Source: Flavobacterium nitrogenifigens
Lineage (GTDB): Bacteria > Bacteroidota > Bacteroidia > Flavobacteriales > Flavobacteriaceae
Assembly (NCBI RefSeq): GCF_003254565.1
Contig: NZ_QJRI01000168.1
Location: 89,414-153,413, forward strand
Direction of reading: 5' to 3'
Length of the DNA: 64,000 nucleotides
Below the pieces are notes generated by a model. That model saw nothing but the letters and a program-made list of their open reading frames with translations, made no database searches and was not told the DNA's origin. Shown one piece after another: positions 41,076 to 51,576 of the stretch (position 1 is the first letter of the stretch; every line of letters begins with the position of its first letter). A program made the position numbers and the translations under genes.

Positions 41076-44000
41076 ATGTGTACAAACCACAAAAACAAAT
41101 CGTTTAAATGGTATTTGCTGGTATCTTTTTTACTGGTAAATATCGTGATGCATGCACAAGAACGAAAAGTGACTGGAAAAATAACGTCCAGTGAAGATTT
41201 ACTTGGACTTCCTGGTGCAAATGTTTATATTAAAAATTCTTCTGTAGGCGCTTCTGCTGATATGGATGGAAATTATACTGTAATTGTAGGAGAGAAAAAT
41301 GCAGTTTTAGTTTTCAATTTCGTCGGATTTCAAACTGTTGAAATTCCAGTTGGAACAAAAAGTGTTATCAACGTAAGTTTAAAACCAGATACAAAAGCAC
41401 TAGACGAAGTTATTGTAGTAGGTTACGGAACTCGTAAAAAGAATGATATAACAGGATCTGTATCTTCTGTTACAGCAAAAGAGCTTACTGCTTATCCTGT
41501 TTTAAGTGCAGAACAAGCTTTACAAGGTCGTGCAGCTGGGGTTTCGGTAATGTCTAATAATGGTGGCGAACCTGGTGCTCCAACTAAAATTAGAGTTCGT
41601 GGAGGAACTTCTATCAATGCCAGCGGAGATGCTCTTATTGTTGTTGACGGTTTTGCAGGTGTTTCTATGCCAGCGCCTCAGGACATTGCTTCTATTGAGG
41701 TTTTAAAAGATGCTTCTGCTACTGCAATTTACGGATCAAGAGGTTCAAACGGAGTTATTATGGTAACAACCAAAAAAGGAAAAGCCGGAAAACCTGTAAT
41801 TGAGTTCAGTAACTCGACTTCTGTACAATCTGTAAATAACAAATTGCATTTATTAAATGCCGATCAGTTTGCAGCTTATAGAAAAAGTTTTACTACTCAC
41901 ACGCAAGGTCCAGCAGATACAGACTGGCAAGATGTGATTTATCGTGATGGACTGATTTCGAATACGCAATTGTCTTTTTCTGGCGGATCTGATAATGTGA
42001 GATATTATGTTTCTGGAACATACTTTAATCAAAATGGTGTGGTTATTAATTCAGGAATTGACAAATATACGATCGTAGGAAATCTTGAGGCCGATTTAAC
42101 TCCGAAGTTTAAAGTGGGTTTAAATACTTTTACAAGCAAACAGAACAAAGAAGGAATTGTAAGTCAGACAAGTGCCGGAGGAACTGGTGCTGCGGGTGTA
42201 ATTGCATCAGCTTACCGTTTTATGCCAGATAAAGGAATCTACAATGCTGACGGAACTTATACTACAACGGCTCCAATTGGTGATGATATTGACAATCCGT
42301 ATGCTACAGCAATGGAAAACATCTTGGAAATCGTTTCTGTAACAAACCGAAACAATTTCTTTGCCCAATACCAAATCACAAAAGATCTTGATTTTAAAAC
42401 TACGTTAGGTTTAACTGATAGTAATTCGCAAACAGGAAGATTTATTCCTTCAACTTTAATTGCTGGTAAAAACATCAAAGGAGAAGCGTCTGTAAACAAT
42501 ACTAGATTTTCTTCTTTCTTGACAGAGAATTATTTGACTTTCAAACGTGAAATTATCGATAAAGGAATTTTGACGGTTTTGGGTGGATATTCATACCAAA
42601 AAAACAAAAACGAAAATTCGTATGCGGCTTCAAGAGGATTCTTAACCAATACAAACTCTTATAGAAATCTAGGCGCTGGAACGGTGTTTTTAAAACCTGA
42701 TTCTGGTTTATCTGAAACGGAATTAATTTCTGCTTTCGGAAGGCTAAATTTTGATTATGCCGACAAATATTTATTGACGTTTACAGCGAGACGAGATGGT
42801 TCTTCAAGTTTTAGTAAAAATTATAAATACGGAACCTTCCCTTCTGGTGCAATTGGATGGAACATTAGTAAAGAGAACTTCTTAAAAGACAATAAAACGG
42901 TTTCAAACTTAAAATTAAGAGCGAGTTATGGAGCAACAGGAAATCCTTCAATTGGGGCCTACTCTACTCTTTCTAGATTCTCTGAAATCTATTATGTAAG
43001 TGGTGATGTGATTACCAATGCAGTTCAGTTAACTTCTTTGGATAATCCGAACTTAAAATGGGAAACGTCTTATCAGCAGGATTACGGAATTGATTTAGGT
43101 TTGTTTGATAACCGAATTAGTATTACAGCAGATTATTACAAAACAATTACTAAAGATTTGTTGTTCAATAGACCGCTTCCTGGAATTTCTGGAATTGGTT
43201 CTCAGCTTCAAAACGTGGGTGAATTGGAAAATAAAGGATGGGAATTGGCTATTAATACTAGAAACTTTATTGGTGCCGATTTTACTTGGTCAACCAACTT
43301 TAATATTTCTTCAAACAAAAACAAAGTATTAAAATTGGCCGACAACAAAGACCTTTTAATCAACTCTGCTCCTGGACATTTCTTGGCAACTGAATCGCAA
43401 ATTTTGAGAGTTGGACAGCCAGTTGGTTCTTTCTTCGGATTTATTTATGATGGCGTAATCCAGCAGGGAGAAGCGGTATTACCAGGAAACTTTGAAACTG
43501 TTGCGGGAGGTGAAAAATTTAGAGATGTAAATGGTGACGGAAAATTAGATTCTCAGGATAAAACGATTATCGGAAATCCGAATCCAGATTTCATCTTCGG
43601 ATTCAACAATGATTTCACTTATAAAAATCTTGATTTAAATATCTTCTTTCAAGGTTCGCAAGGAGGTCAAATCTTAAACTATACTTTGATGGAATTGGCT
43701 TCTGGAAATAACAACGCTACAACTGAAGTTTTAGATGCTTGGACACCAACCAATACAGATACAAATGTTCCTGCAAATGCAGCGAGAACCAAAAGAATCA
43801 CTTCGAGATTTGTTTATGATGGAAGCTACATTCGTTTAAAAAACATCTCTTTAGGATATAGTTTAGATGAAAAAATTGTTTCTAAAATGGGATTAAGCAA
43901 AGTTCGTTTTTACATCAGTGCTCAAAACCTTTGGACAATTACAGATTATCCAGGTACAGATCCAGAAACTAACTACTTAAACGACTCAAATGCTAGAAGT

Positions 44001-44078
44001 AATACTTATCTAGGATTGGATTACGGAGGGTATCCAAACGTAAGAACGTTTACTGCAGGATTCAATTTAAAATTTTAA
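41076..44078 (+). CDS. SusC/RagA-family TonB-linked outer-membrane transporter
   Basis: A 1000-residue SusC-like protein. Signal sequence (YLLVSFLLVNIVMHAQ), then a carboxypeptidase-regulatory-like domain (RKVTGKITSSEDLLGLPGANVYI, about 35-105), the signature DEVIVVGYGTRKKNDITGSVSSV with the TonB box, a plug domain (about 120-225, IRVRGGTSINASG, VLKDASATAIYGSRGSNGV) and a barrel to the end. It imports glycan fragments captured by SusD, using TonB energy. The start is the ATG at 41076. An overlapping ATG 4 bases upstream is in another frame. Confidence 0.96.
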   Translation: MCTNHKNKSFKWYLLVSFLLVNIVMHAQERKVTGKITSSEDLLGLPGANVYIKNSSVGASADMDGNYTVIVGEKNAVLVFNFVGFQTVEIPVGTKSVINVSLKPDTKALDEVIVVGYGTRKKNDITGSVSSVTAKELTAYPVLSAEQALQGRAAGVSVMSNNGGEPGAPTKIRVRGGTSINASGDALIVVDGFAGVSMPAPQDIASIEVLKDASATAIYGSRGSNGVIMVTTKKGKAGKPVIEFSNSTSVQSVNNKLHLLNADQFAAYRKSFTTHTQGPADTDWQDVIYRDGLISNTQLSFSGGSDNVRYYVSGTYFNQNGVVINSGIDKYTIVGNLEADLTPKFKVGLNTFTSKQNKEGIVSQTSAGGTGAAGVIASAYRFMPDKGIYNADGTYTTTAPIGDDIDNPYATAMENILEIVSVTNRNNFFAQYQITKDLDFKTTLGLTDSNSQTGRFIPSTLIAGKNIKGEASVNNTRFSSFLTENYLTFKREIIDKGILTVLGGYSYQKNKNENSYAASRGFLTNTNSYRNLGAGTVFLKPDSGLSETELISAFGRLNFDYADKYLLTFTARRDGSSSFSKNYKYGTFPSGAIGWNISKENFLKDNKTVSNLKLRASYGATGNPSIGAYSTLSRFSEIYYVSGDVITNAVQLTSLDNPNLKWETSYQQDYGIDLGLFDNRISITADYYKTITKDLLFNRPLPGISGIGSQLQNVGELENKGWELAINTRNFIGADFTWSTNFNISSNKNKVLKLADNKDLLINSAPGHFLATESQILRVGQPVGSFFGFIYDGVIQQGEAVLPGNFETVAGGEKFRDVNGDGKLDSQDKTIIGNPNPDFIFGFNNDFTYKNLDLNIFFQGSQGGQILNYTLMELASGNNNATTEVLDAWTPTNTDTNVPANAARTKRITSRFVYDGSYIRLKNISLGYSLDEKIVSKMGLSKVRFYISAQNLWTITDYPGTDPETNYLNDSNARSNTYLGLDYGGYPNVRTFTAGFNLKF

Positions 44079-44090
44079 TCTAAAACCACT

Positions 44091-45611
44091 ATGAAAAAAT
44101 ATATAGCTCTTCTTTGCTTAGGAACAATGACTTTTTTCAGCTGTTCTGATCTAGAAGAAAAACCAGTAGGGATTATTCGTCCAGATAACTTTTTCAATAA
44201 TACAGACGATTTGCAAGCTGCTGTAAACGGAGCTTTTGCCAACATTGCCCATAACAATTATTGGGGAAGAGAATTTACAATTGCTCTAATGCTTCGCGAT
44301 GACATGGCCGATATTGGCGATAGAACTACACAAGCTGCCCGTATCGATGTGAACGATATGTCTATGAACGATACAAACGCGCTTGTTGCAAACTTTTGGC
44401 CTCAATCATATGTGATTATCACGGCAGCAAATCAGGCCATTGAAGGTGCTAAAAAAACACCCGGAGATCCTGCTAAAGTAAATGCCATTGTAGCTCAAGC
44501 GTATTTTGCAAGAGCATTTGCATACTATCATTTGGTGCGCCTTTTTGGGGATATTCCGTATGTTGATTTTGTTGTGAATGATGTATCGCAAGTAAATTCT
44601 TTGAGTAAAACAAAAGAAGCAGATGTTTACCCAAAAATCATTGCCGATTTAGAATTTGCTAAACAATGGCTGGATGACAAACCAAAAGTAAAAGCCGTTC
44701 CAGGAAAAGGTACTGCTGCAGGTTATTTAGCTTCAGTTTACTTGACTTTAGGAAACTTTCAAAAAGCGTACAATGAAGCAAAATATGTAATTACAAACGA
44801 AGCAAAATTTGGTTTAGGTTTAGATGCCGATTTTCAAGATTTGTTTAATGCAACAAAAACAGCTTCATTAAAAGAGCCGCTTTTTACAATTGATTTTAAT
44901 AACTTAACATCAGGAAATTACGGTCAAGATTATACGGCATTTTTCACAGGATCGTTAAAAGATGACAGTTACAGTTATGGGCAAGGTTTCTCGGTTGCGG
45001 TTCCTTCTTTAAAAGTATTCAACACTTGGGATCAGAGAGATTACAGAAGAGCCGTAAGTTTTGATACCATTATCAGAAAGAAAACAGGCCCAGGCGGATC
45101 ATTACAGGTTTATCCTTCAAGTGATAACGAAAAAGCACCTCGTCCGCACATTGCCAAATATTTCCGTTTTCCTGGGAAAGCTGGTGCTAACGGAAGAACT
45201 TCGCAGCACAATTACATCACAATGCGTTTTGCTGAAGTTTTATTAACGGCCGCTGAAGCTTTAAACGAAATTAGTCCAGGAACAACAGAAGCTGATGGTT
45301 ATGTAAACCGTGTTCGTGCAAGAGCGAGAAATAAAGCTGGAAAATTGGTTTCTTTTCCTGCAAATGTAACTCCGGGATTATCTCAAACCGATTTCAGAAA
45401 AATGGTCATTGATGAAAGAAGGTTAGAATTGGCTTTTGAATATGTGAGATGGTACGATATTAAAAGACTTAAAATCGGACCAGAAGTATTCGGACCAAAT
45501 GGCTTAGAACCGCATGCTAAATTTGATCCAAACAGAGATTATTTATGGCCATTGCCAGGAACAGAATTAGCAATTAATCCGAATTTAAAGCCAAATAACC
45601 CTGGTTATTAA
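44091..45611 (+). CDS. SusD/RagB-family glycan-binding lipoprotein
   Basis: A 506-residue surface lipoprotein with signal and lipobox (TFFSC, Cys at 18). SusD features: NNTDDLQAAVNGAFANI, QAYFARAFAYYHLVRLFGDIPYV, the TPR-like helices, and the closing DERRLELAFEYVRWYDIKRL, AINPNLKPNNPGY. It forms a lid over the partner SusC barrel. It lies 12 bases downstream of susC. The ligand is probably a uronate-containing glycan, judged by neighbours. Confidence 0.96.
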   Translation: MKKYIALLCLGTMTFFSCSDLEEKPVGIIRPDNFFNNTDDLQAAVNGAFANIAHNNYWGREFTIALMLRDDMADIGDRTTQAARIDVNDMSMNDTNALVANFWPQSYVIITAANQAIEGAKKTPGDPAKVNAIVAQAYFARAFAYYHLVRLFGDIPYVDFVVNDVSQVNSLSKTKEADVYPKIIADLEFAKQWLDDKPKVKAVPGKGTAAGYLASVYLTLGNFQKAYNEAKYVITNEAKFGLGLDADFQDLFNATKTASLKEPLFTIDFNNLTSGNYGQDYTAFFTGSLKDDSYSYGQGFSVAVPSLKVFNTWDQRDYRRAVSFDTIIRKKTGPGGSLQVYPSSDNEKAPRPHIAKYFRFPGKAGANGRTSQHNYITMRFAEVLLTAAEALNEISPGTTEADGYVNRVRARARNKAGKLVSFPANVTPGLSQTDFRKMVIDERRLELAFEYVRWYDIKRLKIGPEVFGPNGLEPHAKFDPNRDYLWPLPGTELAINPNLKPNNPGY

Positions 45612-45854
45612 TTTAGCACAATTAGTATTGAACGCAGATAAAACAGATTTGCTATCGCAAAAGCGCGGATTGAAACGATTTTTTTTTATTACGTTACGTA
45701 TAATTGGTTTCCTGCAGATCTTGCAGATTTAGCAGATAAAAAAACGTCCAAATCTGCGAGAGAAAAAAATCCGTACAAATCCGCGTCTTCGCGATAGCGA
45801 ATCCGTCAAATCCGCGTCTAAATATCACGATTACAAAATATATATTATTTTAAT
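45612..45854. repeat. Intergenic stretch with degenerate REP-like words
   Basis: This 243 bp gap contains GCAGAT/CAGATTT, ATCCGCG and GCGATAGCGAA words on both strands, for example near 45640-45680 and 45770-45825. It is a loose, imperfect inverted arrangement without a gene. It separates susD from the GH88 gene. Confidence 0.5.
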
Positions 45855-47048
45855 ATGAAGAATGTCAGTTTCATTTCTTTAATTCTTGGGTTTGCATCGC
45901 TGGTAACAGCATGCAAATCTGGGATTAATTCTCAAAAAAAAACTACCTCAGTAGCGACTGAAAAACTGGAAACGCGTTACAAAATGCTATTAGATTATCC
46001 AGTCGATTCAATGTCAATGCCAAGAAGTATGAATACTAAAACGCTTGAAATTCGTAAAGTGCCTTCTAGAGATTGGACAAGTGGTTTCTTCGCTGGAAAT
46101 CTTTGGCAGTTATACCGACTCACAGGCGATTCAAAATATAAAGAACAAGCTCAAAAATGGACTCCTTTCAGCAAAAAAGAAAGTGTCAACAGTAATTCGC
46201 ATGACGTAGGTTTTAAAGTGTTTTGCAGTTTTGGAGAAGCGCTGAAAGTGGAAAACAAGAAAGAGTACGAAGCGGTAATTATTAAAGGCGCCGAAACTTT
46301 ATGCACAAGGTTTAATCCAAAAGTGGGTTCTATTCGCTCATGGGATTTCAACAAAGAAATTTGGGATTATCCAGTGATTATAGACAATATGATGAATCTA
46401 GAATTGTTATTTGAAGCCTCAAAAATATCTGGAAATCCAAAATACCGAGAGATTGCGATTCAACATGCTAATACCACTTTAAAAAATCAGTTTAGAGCAG
46501 ACAATTCGTGTTATCACGTTATTGATTATAATCCGAATACAGGTAAAGTTAGAAAGAAAACAACTCTTCAAGGTTACAATGACGATTCGGTTTGGGCGCG
46601 CGGTCAAGGATGGGCAGTTTACGGATTCACAATGTCTTACCGCTACACAAAAGATCCTGCGTACTTAAAACAGGCCGAAGCGACAGCAAAGTTTTTTATG
46701 ACCAATAAAAACCTACCTGAAGACGGAATTCCGTATTGGGATTTTAAAGATCCAAGTATTCCAAATGCTGCCAGAGATGTTTCTGCAGCTATGGTAATTG
46801 CGTCTGCTTTATACGAATTGTACGGTTACACAAAAAATGACAGTTATTTGGCTTTCGCCGATAAACTAATGGCTTCGGTGCAAACAGACAAATATATTTT
46901 AGATGCTAAAATTAAAGCGCCTTTCTTATTTGATCACAGTACTGGAAACTGGCCAAAACATGACGAAATTGACGAACCAATAATTTACGCCGATTATTAT
47001 TTTTTGGAAGCATTAATAAAGGCGCAAAGTCTTAAAGGTTCAAAGTAA
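45855..47048 (+). CDS. GH88-family unsaturated glucuronyl hydrolase (lipoprotein)
   Basis: A 397-residue lipoprotein (LVTAC, Cys at 20) of the GH88 family. The two catalytic acidic residues expected for the family are D117 (NSHDVGF) and D177 (VIIDNMMNLELL); GYNDDSVWARGQGWAVYG is the conserved alpha/alpha-barrel segment. It hydrolyses the unsaturated uronic acid left by a polysaccharide lyase, by hydration of the double bond. This ties the locus to lyase action. The released sugar opens to 4-deoxy-5-keto-uronate, which needs KduI and KduD, not in the window. Confidence 0.92.
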   Translation: MKNVSFISLILGFASLVTACKSGINSQKKTTSVATEKLETRYKMLLDYPVDSMSMPRSMNTKTLEIRKVPSRDWTSGFFAGNLWQLYRLTGDSKYKEQAQKWTPFSKKESVNSNSHDVGFKVFCSFGEALKVENKKEYEAVIIKGAETLCTRFNPKVGSIRSWDFNKEIWDYPVIIDNMMNLELLFEASKISGNPKYREIAIQHANTTLKNQFRADNSCYHVIDYNPNTGKVRKKTTLQGYNDDSVWARGQGWAVYGFTMSYRYTKDPAYLKQAEATAKFFMTNKNLPEDGIPYWDFKDPSIPNAARDVSAAMVIASALYELYGYTKNDSYLAFADKLMASVQTDKYILDAKIKAPFLFDHSTGNWPKHDEIDEPIIYADYYFLEALIKAQSLKGSK

Positions 47049-47121
47049 CAAAGGTTTTGAATCTTTAAACCTTTGAGCCAGAAAAACCTTTGAACCTTTG
47101 TAACTATGAACCTTTGTACCT

Positions 47122-49530
47122 ATGAATAAAACGAATAAAACTTTTTCAATTTTTGCGCTTTTTGTTTTGTTTCAAATTTGTCTGAGCAGCAGTTTTGCTC
47201 AGACAAAGATGAACATTAACGACAACTGGCTTTACTTAGAAAATGACACTCAAAAATTAAACGAAGCACAAAAAGCGTCCAATTGGACATCTCTGAATTT
47301 ACCACATACTTGGAACGCAGAAGATGCAACAGATCTGTATCCAGGTTATAGACGCGACGCCAGCTGGTATCAAAAAAAAATAAATATTCCCAAAATCGAC
47401 AAAAACCGCGTTTATTCTTTATACTTTGAAGGTTCGAATGTAACTACAAATGTGTATGTAAACGGAAAAGAAGCTGGATCGCATATTGGTGGCTACATTG
47501 GATTTTCGATCGATATTACCAATTTCATAAAAGAAGGAAACAACGATATTTTTGTTCGTGTTGATAATAGTTATGATATTGAAATTATTCCGTCTCAAAA
47601 AAGTGATTTCTTTATTTATGGTGGAATTACACGTGATGTCTGGCTGGTTTCGAAATACAAAAATCATATTGAGAATTTAAAAATTACAACTCCAGAAGTT
47701 TCGGCTAAAAAAGCTTCGGTACAGATTGTTTCTTCTTTTGTCAATCCTGATAATTTAAAGGATTTATCATTGACTGTCACTTTAAAAAATCCGAAAGGAA
47801 AAAAAGTAGCAAGCAAAACAGTTTTGGTTACAGATAAAACCTCAACCATCACTTTTGAAAACATTAAAAACCCAGAACTCTGGGATACTGAAAAACCAAA
47901 TCTATACAGACTGACTGCTGTTTTATCAGAAAAAAATCAAATTAGAGATAGTGTTTCCGAAAAAGTAGGCTTTAGATGGTTTGAGTTTAAAGATCATGGT
48001 CCGTTTTACCTTAACGGAAAACGTCTATTGATTCGCGGTACACATCGTCATGAAGAACAAGCTGGAGTTGGCGCAGCAATGAGTAACGAACAGCATTGGG
48101 CCGATATGAAATCGATTAAAGAAATGGGTGCTAATTTTGTTCGTTTAGCGCATTATCCACAAGATCCAGAGATTTATAAAGCTTGCGACGAACTTGGCCT
48201 TTTGGTGTGGGACGAACTTCCTTGGTGTCGTGGCGGAATTGGTAATGATGTTTGGAAAACAAATACCAAAAACATGCTGGCAGAAATTATCAATCAAAAT
48301 TACAATCATCCAAGTATTATCATTTGGTCTTTAGGGAACGAAATCAATTGGCTTCCTGATTTTCCTGACGGAGATAATGCCGATAAAACCAATGTCTTTT
48401 TAAGTGAATTAAACGATATTGCGCATAAACTAGATCCGACAAGAAAAACGGCAATTAGAAAATATTATGAAGGATCGCATATTGTAGATGTCTTCTCCCC
48501 TTCGATCTGGTCGGGCTGGTATTCGGGAAGTTATAAAAGCTATCAAAAAGCGATTGATGTTTATAAAAAAGAATACAAACACTTTATTCATGCCGAATAT
48601 GGCGGAGACAGTCATGTTGGCCGTCATAGTGAAAATCCTGTAACGGGAGAAAATGTAATAAAAGCCGAAGGCTGGGAAGAAGCTATTGTGCAGACTAAAG
48701 TTGCCAATATTGCTCAAATTGGCGATTGGAGCGAAAATTATATTGTTGATTTATTTGACTGGCATTTGCATATATCCGAGAATGATCCAACGTTTGTGGG
48801 AAATATTCAATGGGCATTTAAGGATTTTGCAACGCCATTGCGACCAGAAGATGATATTCCGTATATGAACCAAAAAGGATTAACAGACCGAAACGGAATT
48901 CCAAAAGATGCGTATTATGTTTTTAAAAGCTATTGGGCAAAAGAACCTTTCACTTACATCGAATCGCATACTTGGACAGAGCGTCAGGGGCCTGAAAATA
49001 CACCAAGAACAATCAGTGTTTTCAGTAACTGCGAGAAAGTAACTTTTTTCCATAATGGAAAATCGTTAGGAGAAAAACAGCGAAATCTTGCTGTGTATCC
49101 AGCAAATGGTTTAACTTGGGATGTCAATTTTACGAAGGGTGAAAATATTTTAGTTGCTGTTGGAAAAACAAAAGATGGAAAAACAGTTTCTGATACAATA
49201 AAAGTTAATTATCGTTTCAATAAAAACGATACGGCTTCTTCGCTGCAATTATCATCAGAAAAACTGAAAAACGGTAATTATCTAGTTACAGCAATTGCAA
49301 TCGACAACAATAATTTACGCTGTCTGGATTATGAAGCTAGTGTTTATTTTCAATGTTTAAAAGGAGGAAAAACTTTAAAAAATCAAGGAACTCCAACAGG
49401 AAGTGAATCGATCAGAATGGCAAACGGAAAGGCTTCTATCGAGGTTACTCCCGATGGTTCTGGCAAACCGATTGAAATGACGGCTTTAAATCAGAGCTTT
49501 AAAGGGGAATATTTGAAGATTGAACCTTGA
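47122..49530 (+). CDS. GH2-family glycoside hydrolase (beta-galactosidase-like)
   Basis: An 802-residue secreted GH2 enzyme with a signal peptide ending in SSSFAQ. A sugar-binding domain (about 30-175, with LPHTWNAEDA and VNGKEAGSHIGGYIGFSIDIT), an immunoglobulin-like domain (180-285) and a TIM barrel follow. Acid/base E407 is in IIIWSLGNEINW and nucleophile E492 is in HAEYGGD. A C-terminal extension to 802 with KGLTDRNGIPKDAYYVFKS and DUF4982-like parts follows. The sequence resembles beta-galactosidases. It lies 73 bases after GH88. Confidence 0.9.
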   Translation: MNKTNKTFSIFALFVLFQICLSSSFAQTKMNINDNWLYLENDTQKLNEAQKASNWTSLNLPHTWNAEDATDLYPGYRRDASWYQKKINIPKIDKNRVYSLYFEGSNVTTNVYVNGKEAGSHIGGYIGFSIDITNFIKEGNNDIFVRVDNSYDIEIIPSQKSDFFIYGGITRDVWLVSKYKNHIENLKITTPEVSAKKASVQIVSSFVNPDNLKDLSLTVTLKNPKGKKVASKTVLVTDKTSTITFENIKNPELWDTEKPNLYRLTAVLSEKNQIRDSVSEKVGFRWFEFKDHGPFYLNGKRLLIRGTHRHEEQAGVGAAMSNEQHWADMKSIKEMGANFVRLAHYPQDPEIYKACDELGLLVWDELPWCRGGIGNDVWKTNTKNMLAEIINQNYNHPSIIIWSLGNEINWLPDFPDGDNADKTNVFLSELNDIAHKLDPTRKTAIRKYYEGSHIVDVFSPSIWSGWYSGSYKSYQKAIDVYKKEYKHFIHAEYGGDSHVGRHSENPVTGENVIKAEGWEEAIVQTKVANIAQIGDWSENYIVDLFDWHLHISENDPTFVGNIQWAFKDFATPLRPEDDIPYMNQKGLTDRNGIPKDAYYVFKSYWAKEPFTYIESHTWTERQGPENTPRTISVFSNCEKVTFFHNGKSLGEKQRNLAVYPANGLTWDVNFTKGENILVAVGKTKDGKTVSDTIKVNYRFNKNDTASSLQLSSEKLKNGNYLVTAIAIDNNNLRCLDYEASVYFQCLKGGKTLKNQGTPTGSESIRMANGKASIEVTPDGSGKPIEMTALNQSFKGEYLKIEP

Positions 49531-49534
49531 GAAT

Positions 49535-49642
49535 TTAACCGCAAGGTTCGCAAAGGTTTACGCAAAGGACGCAAATTATTTATGCTTCGCGTAAAAAAAA
49601 CTTAGCGAACCTTGCGTAAACCTTTGCGCTCTTTGCGGTTAA
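49535..49642. repeat. REP-like inverted repeat between the GH2 genes
   Basis: Arms TTAACCGCAAGG... (49535-49565) and its partner near 49612-49642 are rich in GCAAAGG/CCTTTGC words. The element is of the same general kind as the one at 34757-34823. It occupies most of the 148 bp gap. Confidence 0.7.
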
Positions 49643-49678
49643 GCCACACACAATTACAAAAACAAATTAATACAAAAA

Positions 49679-51478
49679 ATGAAAAAACTATTAACCGCAT
49701 TACTTCTAACCTCTTCCGTTTTGGTGTCTGCACAAAATTTAATCTCAAATGTCCCAAACCGAAACACCACTTCTTTAAACGGAGTCTGGAATTATATTAT
49801 AGATCCATATCAAACAGGCTTTTACAGCTTTCACCTTGACCAATACGACAAAAGTGAAAAACCAGCAAAAGGAGCTTTTTTCACCAATTATCATGCTCAA
49901 AACAAACAGGAATTAGTAGAATATGATTTCGATAAATCGCCTACAATCAATATTCCAGGCGATTGGAATTCTCAGGTTACAGAACTGAAATATTATGAAG
50001 GGAATGTATGGTTTAAAAAGTCTTTCGATTACAATCTAGCGCCAAAAAAACGTCTATTTTTATATTTAGGAGCTATCAATTACAAAGCTGATGTTTATTT
50101 AAATGGAAAAAAATTAGGAACTCACGAAGGTGGTTTCACACCGTTTAATTACGAAGTTACTTCGATTGTAAAACCAACGGGGAATTATTTGGTTATCAAA
50201 GTTGATAATACACGCCATAAAGAAGATGTCCCAACAGTAAATACTGATTGGTGGAATTATGGCGGCATCACACGCGATGTGACATTAATTGAAGAAGAAT
50301 CCTCTTTTGTGGAAGATTATAATATTCAATTGAAAAAAGGCAATGCAAATGTGGTTTCTGGTTTTATTAAAATCAATAATTTGGATGCATCAAAAAATCA
50401 GGTTTCAATTTCCATTCCTGAATTAAAAATCAACTACAAAGGAAAAGCTGATAATAATGGAATTTTAAACTTCGAAATCCCAGCTAAAAAGATTTCTTAT
50501 TGGTCACCAGAAAATCCGAAATTATATATTGTTATTGTTGACTTTAATGGGAAAAAACTAAACGATCAAATTGGTTTTAGAACTATCGAAACAAAAGAAG
50601 ATAAAATTCTGTTGAACGGAAAACCAGTCTTCTTACGCGGAATTTCAATTCATGAAGAAAATGCAAAAGGCGGACGTGCAAATTCTCAAGAAGATGCTTT
50701 GCGTTTATTAAACTGGGCAAAAGAATTAGGTTGTAATTATGTTCGTCTGGCGCATTATCCGCATAACGAGAACATGGTTAGAGAAGCTGATAAATTAGGT
50801 TTAATGGTTTGGGAAGAAATTCCGGTTTATTGGACAGTTGAATTTAAAAATGAAAACACGTATAAAAATGCTCAAGATCAATTAACTGCTGCTATCACAA
50901 GAGATAAAAACAGAGCTAGTATTGTGATTTGGTCTATGGCAAATGAAACGCCAATTTCTGATGCTAGAAATACTTTCATTACAAATTTAGCATCACACAC
51001 CAGATCATTAGACAATACTAGATTAATTAGCGCTGCTTTATTAACCAAAAAAGAAACTATTGATGATCCTATTGGAGAGGTTTTGGATGTTGTGGCTTTC
51101 AACCAATATTTAGGCTGGTATGGTGGAAACTTAGAAGATGCTGAGAAAATAACATGGAAATCTAAATACAATAAACCTGTTTTTGTTTCTGAATTTGGAG
51201 GTGATGCAAAAGCGGGTTTTCACGGAGAGAAAAACGAACGTTGGACTGAGGAATATCAGGAATACTTATACATTCAGAATTTAAAGATGATTGAAAAAAT
51301 TCCTCACTTAAGCGGAACAAGTCCGTGGATTTTGGTTGATTTCAGATCGCCAAAAAGATTGCTTCCAGGAATTCAGGATGGTTACAATCGTAAAGGATTG
51401 ATTTCAAATGATGGCGAAAAGAAGAAAGCGTTTTATATTATGCAAAATTGGTATGCTAAAAAGAAAAACGAATATTAA
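49679..51478 (+). CDS. GH2-family beta-glucuronidase
   Basis: A 599-residue secreted GH2 enzyme with signal peptide (ALLLTSSVLVSAQ). The three-domain layout is standard: sugar-binding (about 30-205), immunoglobulin-like (206-300) and TIM barrel (from 301). Acid/base E423 (IVIWSMANET) and nucleophile E505 (FVSEFGGD) are present. N570 and K572 in YNRKGL match the N-x-K motif that holds the carboxylate of glucuronic acid in known beta-glucuronidases (N566-K568 in E. coli UidA). It releases glucuronate, which feeds the UxuA route. It closes the locus. Confidence 0.93.
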   Translation: MKKLLTALLLTSSVLVSAQNLISNVPNRNTTSLNGVWNYIIDPYQTGFYSFHLDQYDKSEKPAKGAFFTNYHAQNKQELVEYDFDKSPTINIPGDWNSQVTELKYYEGNVWFKKSFDYNLAPKKRLFLYLGAINYKADVYLNGKKLGTHEGGFTPFNYEVTSIVKPTGNYLVIKVDNTRHKEDVPTVNTDWWNYGGITRDVTLIEEESSFVEDYNIQLKKGNANVVSGFIKINNLDASKNQVSISIPELKINYKGKADNNGILNFEIPAKKISYWSPENPKLYIVIVDFNGKKLNDQIGFRTIETKEDKILLNGKPVFLRGISIHEENAKGGRANSQEDALRLLNWAKELGCNYVRLAHYPHNENMVREADKLGLMVWEEIPVYWTVEFKNENTYKNAQDQLTAAITRDKNRASIVIWSMANETPISDARNTFITNLASHTRSLDNTRLISAALLTKKETIDDPIGEVLDVVAFNQYLGWYGGNLEDAEKITWKSKYNKPVFVSEFGGDAKAGFHGEKNERWTEEYQEYLYIQNLKMIEKIPHLSGTSPWILVDFRSPKRLLPGIQDGYNRKGLISNDGEKKKAFYIMQNWYAKKKNEY

Positions 51479-51504
51479 AAATTATTTTCACACAACGTTA
51501 ATCT

Positions 51505-51576
51505 GTAGAGACGCACTGCAGTGCGTCTACGCAACGATGGTTACAATACGTTAGACGCACTGCAGTGCGTCTCTAC
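51505..51576. repeat. Paired palindrome (GACGCACTGCAGTGCGTC)
   Basis: Two copies of the same 20 bp palindrome lie at 51509-51528 and 51553-51572, and the flanks (GTAGAG at 51505 and CTCTAC at 51576) make a larger inverted repeat. No gene in the gap 51479-51707. It is probably a REP-type element. Confidence 0.88.
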
